From contig CAZODQ010000001.1 of the NCBI GenBank assembly GCA_964578625.1, forward strand, positions 124,001 through 188,000: a stretch of DNA of 64,000 nt. The letters are read 5' to 3'. Below are positions 36,193 to 44,410 of this stretch, in pieces. A program made the translations under genes and the position numbers. This DNA comes from CAZBSE01 sp964578625. GTDB taxonomy: Bacteria; Actinomycetota; Humimicrobiia; Humimicrobiales; Humimicrobiaceae. The notes under the pieces were generated by a model, which was not told where the DNA came from, did no database searches, and saw nothing but the letters and a program-made list of their open reading frames with translations. How positions within the stretch are numbered: the stretch's first letter is position 1; every line of letters begins with the position of its first letter.

Positions 36193-37732
36193 GAATTAAC
36201 TTCTTTAATAAATCTTTAATTCTTAAAAACTCCGCTACCTTCTTTAAGAAACTGTAAATCAAATTTTTTAAATATACAAATCCCTTTTCAATTTTAAAAC
36301 AAAATGGGAATATCCTAACTAAAAAATATAGAAATGCGTTCTTATTATATAAAAAGTTATAATCAAACAATTTTAAAAGTAACTTGTCCACCTTCCAGAT
36401 TTTCTCTTTATTTAGATTATTAAAATTATACTTATTTATGTATTCTTCAAAAGCCTGCCTGGAAGGCAGCCTTTTATTTAATTCCTTAAACATTACATCA
36501 TCTAAGTTACAAAAGGAATTTGATTCAGCAAATCTATAAAGAGATGAACCGGGATATGGATAAGCAAATCCAAAACTGAAGACTATTTTTGTGTTTTTAA
36601 TAAACTTTATTGTTTTTCTAATAGAATCGTAATTTTCTCCAGGCATATTTAATATAAAAGAACCACCAACAGTTATTGAGGTATTTTTAAAATCATTTAA
36701 AATTTTATAATACCTCTCAACCGTAGTTTTTTTATTAAAACTTCTCAGCATTAAATTGTCTCCCGATTCAAAACCAAATCCTAATATAATGCAGCCGCTA
36801 TCTTCAAGTAATTTAATTGTTTCCTCATCGTAATTGAAATCTGCCCTTGAAAGAGGTATATAAAATACTATTAATTTCCTGTTAATTATTTCGTTACAAA
36901 ATTCTTTAACCCATTTTCTAGTAGATAATGTCAATGATTCTGTAAAATTAAAGGCATTGACATTATAAGCTTTCATTAAGTATTCCATATGATCAACTAA
37001 ATATTGAGGAGAAAAATTTCTTCTCATTAAATTCGCAGCTGCACAAAAATTGCATCTGCCGTAGCACCCTCTACCTGAAGTAATTGATGCAAGCCTTAAA
37101 TTTCCATTTTTGCTATATTTTTTTATCCTTTTAATTTGAGATTGTTTTAAAGGGAAATCATAATTTTCCGGCTTGACATCCAAAATATAGTATTCCATAT
37201 CAAATAAATCATAAGCAGGAAAGGGTAAATCATCTAAGTACTTGGGAAACTCAAGGGATGGATTTTCAATATAATTACCTTTTTTATCCAAATAACTTAT
37301 ACCAGGGATATTAATGATTGATTCATTATTAATAATAGCTTTTACGAAATCTGCAAGCATTAAATCAGCTTCTCCTCTAACAACATAATCCACTTTTGTA
37401 TTTCTTAGTATATATTCAGTGGTATATTCTGCCCAGGCCCCTCCTGCTAGTTGAACTACTTCAGGTAATTCTTTTTTTATCCCGGCTGAAACTTCTTTAT
37501 TAAAAAAAGATGCTTGTATAAATCCAGTCATTCCTACTATCTTCGGTTTTTCTTTAATAACTCTTAATACAACTTCTTCGCTATTTAGTTCTTCTGCACT
37601 TGCATCAATTACGGATACATTTATACCATTATTTCTTAGAATGGAAGAAAGCGTAGCTATCCCATGTGAAAAACCACTATACCCAAAACCAAAAGGATTT
37701 AGAAATATAATGTCATGTGCTGTATCTTTCAT
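36170..37732 (-). CDS. B12-binding radical SAM enzyme
   Basis: 520 residues. An N-terminal cobalamin-binding-like domain (IIFLNPFG, then a GMTGFIQAS region and AGGAWAEYT near 92) precedes the radical SAM core with CYGRCNFC near 222 and GFGFESGD near 315. The domain order matches the large class of B12-dependent radical SAM enzymes that methylate or rearrange unactivated carbons. It is the first gene after the exporter in the ulosonate operon (17-base gap). A C-methylation or skeletal change of the ulosonic acid is a guess. Confidence 0.85.
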   Translation of the reverse strand: MKDTAHDIIFLNPFGFGYSGFSHGIATLSSILRNNGINVSVIDASAEELNSEEVVLRVIKEKPKIVGMTGFIQASFFNKEVSAGIKKELPEVVQLAGGAWAEYTTEYILRNTKVDYVVRGEADLMLADFVKAIINNESIINIPGISYLDKKGNYIENPSLEFPKYLDDLPFPAYDLFDMEYYILDVKPENYDFPLKQSQIKRIKKYSKNGNLRLASITSGRGCYGRCNFCAAANLMRRNFSPQYLVDHMEYLMKAYNVNAFNFTESLTLSTRKWVKEFCNEIINRKLIVFYIPLSRADFNYDEETIKLLEDSGCIILGFGFESGDNLMLRSFNKKTTVERYYKILNDFKNTSITVGGSFILNMPGENYDSIRKTIKFIKNTKIVFSFGFAYPYPGSSLYRFAESNSFCNLDDVMFKELNKRLPSRQAFEEYINKYNFNNLNKEKIWKVDKLLLKLFDYNFLYNKNAFLYFLVRIFPFCFKIEKGFVYLKNLIYSFLKKVAEFLRIKDLLKKLIHGVKFKK

Positions 37733-37749
37733 TTTAATTCATATAAATA

Positions 37750-39054
37750 TTATCTTATCTTTACCGGTTTTTCCCAGAAATAAGGCAATTTTACAACACC
37801 TAAAAAAGAAAAAGACCAGTGAGGATTGTTATAGTTTTCAGGATTTGCCTCAATGATGAAATGCATAGCATTTTTTATGCCATCCTGCAAGTCTGGGGCA
37901 TATATGCTTAAATTGGCATTATATTCTCCCGGTCTTAAATAATTAGGATCTATAATAATTCTTGTGTTATATTCACCTGGTCTTAACTCAAATTCAAAAA
38001 TGTCCGAAAGTGCTGAAAATACTGGCATTTCCAGCATATTCTTCGTTACAAAAGCAAGTTCAAGAAAATTTATTTTCCTGGTGACTCTAAAATCTATAGA
38101 GAAAATAATTTTTTCTCCTTCTTTAAAAGCACTTTTGGAGTTATTATTATTTCCTAAAATTTTTCCACCTATGAAAAATACTTTGGTATTTTTTAAATTT
38201 ATTTTGCTTTCAGGCCGTTTATAATTAGTATAATCGTAATTCCCATCTTTAAAATTTAAATCATTAGTCATACAGGTGCTTAGGTACATATTTACCACTT
38301 TATCAGTTTCATCAAAAGCAGCCATTTCACCGTTTTTTAGCAAAATACATTTCTCAGTTAAATTGCTTATTGCCGCCATATTATGACTTACAAATAAAAC
38401 AGTCCTTCCTTCACTTTTTGATGCATACTCCATTTTCCCCAAACACTTTTTTTGAAATTGCGCATCACCTACTGATAAAACCTCGTCTACTATTAAAATT
38501 TCCGGACTTAAATATGCTGCAACAGCAAAAGCTAACCTCACATACATACCTGAAGAGTATCTTTTAACCGGAGTATCAAGAAATTTCTCTACTTCCGCAA
38601 ACTCGACAATATCCTTAAACTTAACATTAATGTCTTTTTTTGACATTCCTAAAACTGCACCATTTAAATAAATATTCTCTCTTCCTGTTAACTCAGGATG
38701 AAAACCTGTACCTACTTCCAGTAAACTTGAAACCCTACCACAAATTGTTGCTTTACCCTCTGTTGGTTCAGTAATTCTGCTTAAAATTTTTAAAAGTGTA
38801 GATTTACCAGCACCATTTTTACCTATTATACCTATCCTCTCACCCTTTTTTACCGAAAATGAAATATTCCTCAAAGCCCAGAATTCTTCTTTTATTGGCA
38901 CAACAATATAATTATTTTTATGACCCTTAAAAATCTTTAAAAAGATTTTTTTGGATTTTTCATATATCTCATCTCTTAAAGTACTATAATTACTTTGTTG
39001 ATGTCTTATGATGTATTTTTTGCCTAAATTTTCAACTTTGATTGCCGTTTTCAT
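37750..39054 (-). CDS. wzt: polysaccharide ABC exporter ATPase with C-terminal glycan-binding domain
   Basis: 434 residues. The ATPase has GKNGAGKST (Walker A) near 87, YSSGMYVRLAF (signature) near 166, and ILIVDEVLSVGD (Walker B) near 187. Residues about 255-434 are a beta-rich Wzt-C-type domain (KEGEKIIFSIDFRV, RPGEYN twice) that in O9a-type systems binds the capped non-reducing end of the glycan. It pairs with the permease four bases upstream. It forms the exporter for the glycan made here. Confidence 0.92.
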   Translation of the reverse strand: MKTAIKVENLGKKYIIRHQQSNYSTLRDEIYEKSKKIFLKIFKGHKNNYIVVPIKEEFWALRNISFSVKKGERIGIIGKNGAGKSTLLKILSRITEPTEGKATICGRVSSLLEVGTGFHPELTGRENIYLNGAVLGMSKKDINVKFKDIVEFAEVEKFLDTPVKRYSSGMYVRLAFAVAAYLSPEILIVDEVLSVGDAQFQKKCLGKMEYASKSEGRTVLFVSHNMAAISNLTEKCILLKNGEMAAFDETDKVVNMYLSTCMTNDLNFKDGNYDYTNYKRPESKINLKNTKVFFIGGKILGNNNNSKSAFKEGEKIIFSIDFRVTRKINFLELAFVTKNMLEMPVFSALSDIFEFELRPGEYNTRIIIDPNYLRPGEYNANLSIYAPDLQDGIKNAMHFIIEANPENYNNPHWSFSFLGVVKLPYFWEKPVKIR

Positions 39055-39058
39055 AAAA

Positions 39059-39892
39059 TTATATTCTATCTACAAATGTCCTTTCAGTCTTTCTAAAATA
39101 CCATACTCCTATAAATAATAATATTGTTATTATAACAACAGAAAAAATTATACTTAATAATAAATAATTTGTCTGGGTTCCAAAAAAAGCCCATCTAAAT
39201 CCATCTATTATACCCACCATAGGATTTAAAGAATATATAACTCTCCATTTTTGAGGAATTACGTCACTGCTAAAACCTACAGGAGAAACATAAAGACCAA
39301 ATTGAATCATAAATGGGACAATATACTGGAAATCCCTATATTTAACATTTAGAGAAGAAATTAAAAAACCTACACCGAGAGATAACAAAATAGCGAGGAT
39401 TAAAAATAATGGTATAGTGACAACTTTCCAACCTGGTACAAATCTATACCAAAACATTAAAATTATCAATATTATAAAAGAAATTGAAAAATCTATAAAT
39501 GCAACAATTATGGAACTTGCAGGAACTATCATTCTTGGGAAGTATACTTTCGAAATCATTCCAGCATTACTGACAAGACTACCGCCACTGGATTGTAAAG
39601 CATTGGCAAAAAATTGCCAAGGCAATAAAGCAACGAATACTAAAATTGGATAAGGCACGTTGTCTGAAGGCAATTTTGCAATTTTCCCAAAAATAATTGT
39701 AAATACTATCATGGTCAATATAGGTCTTATTATACTCCAGGCAATTCCAATTACTGTTTGTTTATATCTGACTAAAATATCTCTCCATGATAAGAAAAAA
39801 AACAATTCCCTATATGCCCATAAATCAATTAAATATTGTTTTTCATGCTTTCCGGCTTGAATTACTGTTATATTTTTTTTAATTTCCTTCAT
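39059..39892 (-). CDS. wzm: polysaccharide ABC exporter permease
   Basis: 277 residues, six-helix ABC-2 permease of the Wzm/TagG type: LWAYRELFFFLSWRDILVRYKQT near 24-46 is the conserved coupling segment (longer than shown here it is shared by the family), followed by AWSIIRPILTM, and late SLNPMVGIIDGFRW near 229. It forms the membrane channel with the Wzt ATPase. A strong promoter lies 65-92 bases upstream and probably drives the whole minus-strand ulosonate operon. Confidence 0.92.
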   Translation of the reverse strand: MKEIKKNITVIQAGKHEKQYLIDLWAYRELFFFLSWRDILVRYKQTVIGIAWSIIRPILTMIVFTIIFGKIAKLPSDNVPYPILVFVALLPWQFFANALQSSGGSLVSNAGMISKVYFPRMIVPASSIIVAFIDFSISFIILIILMFWYRFVPGWKVVTIPLFLILAILLSLGVGFLISSLNVKYRDFQYIVPFMIQFGLYVSPVGFSSDVIPQKWRVIYSLNPMVGIIDGFRWAFFGTQTNYLLLSIIFSVVIITILLFIGVWYFRKTERTFVDRI

Positions 39893-39956
39893 GTAATTTA
39901 TTGCTTAAACATTAAATATAATTTAATAATCTACAGCTGAAAATTAATATCTTAAA

Positions 39957-39984
39957 ATTATAAAGATTTATTTTTCTAGGTCAA
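39957..39984 (-). promoter_or_regulatory. predicted promoter for wzm-wzt and the ulosonate operon
   Basis: Minus-strand TTGACC (39984-39979) and TATAAT (39962-39957) with a 16-base spacer, 65 bases upstream of the wzm ATG. The -10 is a perfect consensus and the -35 differs at one base. It is the best promoter between 24 and 48 kb, and most downstream genes overlap or nearly touch, so it may serve a long transcript. Confidence 0.6.
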
Positions 39985-40045
39985 ATACTTTTATCTGACT
40001 GGCATTGCTTTAAACTAATTTTAAAAATTGATATATAGGAACTTT

Positions 40046-41356
40046 TTAGGAGTATTTCTGTAATTCATTCTGAAAATTAAATCCGATAGCCAAAGAAACT
40101 AGCATTGAAACAGGTATCATAACTGTAGTAGCTGATAAATAATTTTCAAAAAAAGAAATAACCAAAAGAATAAAAATGCTACCGATTGCAGAAAGAAACA
40201 CCTTTTTATTAAAATCCTTTTTTGAATTATTATAATAATTCAATAATTTTACTAAACATAAAGACCAGAATAGCATTACAAGACCTAACCCTATCACTCC
40301 AGTTTCTGTAAGAAATTGCAGATAAGAATTGTGTACGTGTCCACTATTATAATAAAAATTATTTTTCATATAAAATACAATAAAACCAGGAAAACCCTTT
40401 AGTCTTCCCAAGTCAAATAAATTCCAATCTATACTAAATATATCATTAAACCTGCCAAAACCCACTCCAAATAGTGGGCTTTGTGAAAATAGATACCACG
40501 CCTTTTCCCATGTAAAAAATCTGATAACCGATGTACCCTCTCCAAATTGAAATATCTGAATAAATCTATGGTATACTCCCGTAAAATAAATCACCGGGAT
40601 TGATCCTAATATTAATATTCCTATAGTAATCAAGAATTTTTTTACTGATCTGTAACATAACCAGATAACAATTATAGAACCTGCAATAAAACCTAGATAA
40701 TTAGCCCTACTTTTTGTAAGAAATAATGCTGTTAAATTTATAATCAGCAACACTGCATACAATATTTTTAATCTCTTTTCTTTTTCTATCAGAAAAAAGA
40801 CAAGTAAAAACATACAAGTTATAGCATATACTGAGCCCGTAGCATTATGTGCAAAATTAAGGGCAAAATAAACTTTACCAACGTCAGGTTCTGTATATAC
40901 CATCAATGACAAATTACTCTGAAAGTACTCAACAATACCAAATATAGAGAATGTGGTAAAAATAACAAAAATAAATTGAAAATAATAATTTGCTAATTTT
41001 TTATAATTATAAGCCGGAAGCGCAAATGCAAAAAAAAGAATATAGCAGAAAAAGAAATTGCCATCAAACTTTAAAAATTGAAAAGATAGCAAGTTTAGAA
41101 ACCTTTGACCTGAAACAAAATAGCTTAAAATAAAATAAACGTAAATTATTATCAAAATTGCAATTAACTCAGAATGGGAGGAAGTTACAGATCTTTTTCT
41201 AATAAAGAAAATTAAACCAATCAATATAGAAATTAGAACTGATGAAATTAAAAAATACGGATATTTATTAACCAGTAAAAATAAAACAGGTGAAATAAGT
41301 AATATACAAGAGATTTTTTTGATTATTAATATAAATCTTTCTTTCAAGCTGAGCAT
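40046..41356 (-). CDS. O-antigen ligase/polymerase family membrane protein (WaaL/Wzy-C)
   Basis: 436-residue polytopic protein with the Wzy_C domain: GVGFGRFNDIF near 298 and the HNSYLQFLTETGVIGL motif near 340, whose histidine is essential in O-antigen ligases. Ligases join lipid-carried glycan to lipid A or to proteins; polymerases of the same fold join repeat units. Which it is cannot be told. It precedes the exporter operon by 153 bases on the same strand and follows the Wzz-like and GT4 genes. Confidence 0.82.
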   Translation of the reverse strand: MLSLKERFILIIKKISCILLISPVLFLLVNKYPYFLISSVLISILIGLIFFIRKRSVTSSHSELIAILIIIYVYFILSYFVSGQRFLNLLSFQFLKFDGNFFFCYILFFAFALPAYNYKKLANYYFQFIFVIFTTFSIFGIVEYFQSNLSLMVYTEPDVGKVYFALNFAHNATGSVYAITCMFLLVFFLIEKEKRLKILYAVLLIINLTALFLTKSRANYLGFIAGSIIVIWLCYRSVKKFLITIGILILGSIPVIYFTGVYHRFIQIFQFGEGTSVIRFFTWEKAWYLFSQSPLFGVGFGRFNDIFSIDWNLFDLGRLKGFPGFIVFYMKNNFYYNSGHVHNSYLQFLTETGVIGLGLVMLFWSLCLVKLLNYYNNSKKDFNKKVFLSAIGSIFILLVISFFENYLSATTVMIPVSMLVSLAIGFNFQNELQKYS

Positions 41357-41392
41357 CTCAATTATACTGTATGTTGTCTTATTGCTTATTAA

Positions 41393-42505
41393 TTATATTG
41401 CCTTATTTTTATAGTCACTATACTTGTAATTTATAAAATTCATTATTTTTTTCTTAAAAATATCTCTATCAAATCTTAATGCATTTTCTCTTATTTTATT
41501 TCTATCAAAGCTGCTTTCAATTTTTAGAAACCTTTTTACAGTCTCTATAAGAGCATCTTTTGAGTTCTTGCTAAAGAATAAACCTGTTACTCCGTCTAAA
41601 ACAGTTTCAAGCGCTCCACCATCAGCAAAAGCAATAACAGGTCTCCCATTTGCCTGGGCTTCAACAGGTGTTATTCCAAAATCTTCTTTGCCTGGAAATA
41701 TGTATGCTCTACACTTACTATAGATCTCCTTTAAGCTTATATCATCAAGTCTTCCTAAAAATTCTATATTTTTGTTTTTGACCATACTCTCAAGAGTTTT
41801 TCTGTAAGGACCTGTTCCAACTATTTTCAAATTCAAACCCAAATCATTAAAAACATCAATTACAAGGTCGATATTCTTATAAGCATTAAGACGTGACACT
41901 ATTAAAAAATAATCTTCAGTTTTACTTGCTATACTAAAATTTTTAACATTTACTGGAGGGTAGATTACCTCTGCTTTCCTATTATAACAATTCTTTATTC
42001 TTTCTTTTATATAATTTGAAATGGCTACATAATAATCAACCCTGTCTATTGTTGCAATATCCCATCTTTTTAATTTCTTTATTAGCAATGGCAATATTTT
42101 TCGGGTAAACTTTCCAAAATCTTCCTTTTCAACATAATTTTTATAATTCCAGACAAACCTCATCGGAGTATAGCAGTAACATATATGACATGCATCTTTA
42201 TCTTTTATCGCTCCCTTTGCAAAAGCGCTACTACTGCTTAAAATAAGATCATAACCACTCAAATCAAAACTCTCAATTGCTTTTGGATAAAATAACAGAT
42301 ACTTCTTAAAATGCTTATCTAAGAAAGGAAACTTCTGCATGAAAGATGTCCTTATATTCATCTGTCCGAATATTGGAGGTAACTTATCCTTATCAAATAT
42401 TGAAGTAAGTATTGAAGCAGTGGGAAAAAGCTCACTAAAAACCTCTATTACCCTTTCTGCACCACCATATTGATTTAAGTAATCATGGACTATGGCTATC
42501 TTCAT
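41393..42505 (-). CDS. family 4 glycosyltransferase (WbaZ-like)
   Basis: 370 residues with clear GT4 features: IVHDYLNQYGGAERV near 4, TPMRFVWNYKNYV near 119, YFLIVSRLNAYKNIDLVID near 201 and KEDFGITPVEAQANGRPV near 283 with both Glu of the EX7E motif. Similar proteins are mannosyl- or rhamnosyl-transferases in O-antigen loci. It sits 19 bases after the Wzz-like gene in one operon. Confidence 0.87.
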   Translation of the reverse strand: MKIAIVHDYLNQYGGAERVIEVFSELFPTASILTSIFDKDKLPPIFGQMNIRTSFMQKFPFLDKHFKKYLLFYPKAIESFDLSGYDLILSSSSAFAKGAIKDKDACHICYCYTPMRFVWNYKNYVEKEDFGKFTRKILPLLIKKLKRWDIATIDRVDYYVAISNYIKERIKNCYNRKAEVIYPPVNVKNFSIASKTEDYFLIVSRLNAYKNIDLVIDVFNDLGLNLKIVGTGPYRKTLESMVKNKNIEFLGRLDDISLKEIYSKCRAYIFPGKEDFGITPVEAQANGRPVIAFADGGALETVLDGVTGLFFSKNSKDALIETVKRFLKIESSFDRNKIRENALRFDRDIFKKKIMNFINYKYSDYKNKAI

Positions 42506-42524
42506 AAATTCCCTGTTGTATTAA

Positions 42525-43415
42525 TTAGTTATTATCTGAAGTCTTAAAATGATTTACAACAAAAGCTGCGATAATCCCAATTACTGCAGATGCTATAAAA
42601 CTTAATAAAATATTTCTTAAATAATTAGAAGTATTTACTACACCATCAAGTTCTGGCGGTTTATTTATCTGTATCCTATTTATAAAATACTCCTCATTGT
42701 CCAACATATTATTTTGTATTGAAGTAAGAAATACATATTTATTATATTCTTCATCAAATTCTTTTAAGAGTAGAGTGTCTTTTTCATTTTTTTCCAAATC
42801 ACTTACTAGATCTGAAAGTAGTCTTTCAGTAACACTAATTTCAATCTTCAGTTTTTCAACCACAGAATCATAAGCTTCCTTGCGTTCTTTAACCTTTACA
42901 TCTATATATGAATCCAAGATAGCCTTATTAATGCCATATGCAAGTCCCTTTGTTTTTGCATAGGTTGTCAGTGTGACAATTCCATTCCACCTGTCTATTG
43001 TAATGTTTACTGATTTAATTAATTGTGATTTTGTAAAATCATTATTAGTAAACTCATCCTTTAGCAAATTTATAGCATCACTGATCAGTGGCTCAGATTT
43101 AATTTCTGAATCAATGGGATCTAACTTTCCTACTATATAATCTATTCTCTTTTCGTTTTCAACTCGAGGTATTATCCATAAACTGTTTGCTTCATCTGGA
43201 AGATATTCATAAAATTCATCATTATAATAAATTTCATTATTGGATAAAGTTATTTGAGAAACTGAACTGTATTCAGGGGAAACCAGAAATGTATAAGCCA
43301 TACCAATAATAAAAACTAAAATAAAAGCAATAATAAAAGCTGATTTTCTTTTAATTAAAATTTTAAAAAATACTTTTAAATTGACTTCATCAACATTTTG
43401 ATTCTTTTTGTCCAT
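42525..43415 (-). CDS. Wzz-like chain-length regulator
   Basis: 296 residues with the Wzz layout: N-terminal helix near 27-48 (FIIAFILVFIIGMAYTFL) ending at the SPEYSSVSQITL stretch, a periplasmic region with coiled-coil content (residues about 180-240), a proline-rich ..INKPPELDG before the second helix near 268-288. No kinase domain follows, so it is the O-antigen rather than the tyrosine-kinase type. It sets the number of repeat units made by a Wzy-type polymerase. Confidence 0.85.
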   Translation of the reverse strand: MDKKNQNVDEVNLKVFFKILIKRKSAFIIAFILVFIIGMAYTFLVSPEYSSVSQITLSNNEIYYNDEFYEYLPDEANSLWIIPRVENEKRIDYIVGKLDPIDSEIKSEPLISDAINLLKDEFTNNDFTKSQLIKSVNITIDRWNGIVTLTTYAKTKGLAYGINKAILDSYIDVKVKERKEAYDSVVEKLKIEISVTERLLSDLVSDLEKNEKDTLLLKEFDEEYNKYVFLTSIQNNMLDNEEYFINRIQINKPPELDGVVNTSNYLRNILLSFIASAVIGIIAAFVVNHFKTSDNN

Positions 43416-43674
43416 TAAAATTCTAGTTATATTTTACAATTCTATATTGATAGTTTCTTTTACTTTTAGCATGAATAAATTATCAATTAAATGATTTTAA
43501 AAATCAAGAAATTTAAATTACTTATATATTTATGTAAGGAATTTTTTAAAAAGCATTCTTGCTTTTCTATAAAAAATTTTTTGATGATATAATAAAGCGT
43601 TGATGCTTTCAATCTTTTCGAAAGGCTAATATTTTTGTTAATTAAGATATTCTCAGAATCAAGGATTAAAAAAT

Positions 43675-44400
43675 TTGGATTTGTTTCTTAGTATAATTAT
43701 ACCCGCATATAATGAACAAAGATGCGTCGGAAATACATTAGATAAGGTTCTGGATTACTTTAGAAATAAAAAGTACCCCATCGAAATAATTTGTGTAAAT
43801 GACGGAAGCAATGACAATACACTTAATATAATAGAAGAATACAAAAAAATAAATTTCAATAAGGTTGACATGAAAATAATTAATAATAAAAATAATTCAG
43901 GCAAAGGTTATTCAGTAAGAACAGGAGTTTTGGCCTCCAATGGGAAATATGTATTATTTACCGATGCGGACCTCTCAACACCAATAGAAGAAGTTGATAA
44001 GTTTCTTAGAATTATTGAAGAAGGTTATAATGTAGTCATAGGCTCAAGAGATTTACCAGGCTCAAATATTATTCAGAGACAGCATATCATTAGGGAATCA
44101 ATGGGAAAATTTTTTAACTTTTTGGTAAGAATAATAATGAACTTTAAATACAGGGATACTCAGTGTGGTTTTAAGCTCTTTGATAGAAAGTCAGCTAATA
44201 ACATTTTTCCTAAGTTAAATATAAATGACTTTAGTTTTGATGTAGAAATTTTATACCTTGCAAAAAAGTTGGGATTAAAAGTTAGGGAAGTGCCTATAAC
44301 CTGGAACAACTCAAAAGATTCAAAGGTCAGGATAATTAGAGATTCGTTCCGAATGCTCTTAAGCTTGATTAGAATAAAAAAAATTCACAAGAAAATATAA
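43675..44400 (+). CDS. polyprenyl-phosphate glucosyltransferase-like GT2 (ALG5/CsbB-like)
   Basis: 241 residues from TTG, with AAGGA nine bases upstream. IIIPAYNEQRCV, IICVNDGSNDNT and LFTDADLSTP (DAD site near 102), then VVIGSRDLPGS near 121 and DTQCGFKLFDR near 162, which is typical of dolichyl-phosphate glucosyltransferases. No C-terminal membrane helices. It converges on the YfhO-like gene with a 10-base gap; CsbB and YfhO form a donor-maker/user pair in other bacteria, so these may too. Confidence 0.85.
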   Translation: MDLFLSIIIPAYNEQRCVGNTLDKVLDYFRNKKYPIEIICVNDGSNDNTLNIIEEYKKINFNKVDMKIINNKNNSGKGYSVRTGVLASNGKYVLFTDADLSTPIEEVDKFLRIIEEGYNVVIGSRDLPGSNIIQRQHIIRESMGKFFNFLVRIIMNFKYRDTQCGFKLFDRKSANNIFPKLNINDFSFDVEILYLAKKLGLKVREVPITWNNSKDSKVRIIRDSFRMLLSLIRIKKIHKKI

Positions 44401-44410
44401 TCCTTTGCCT

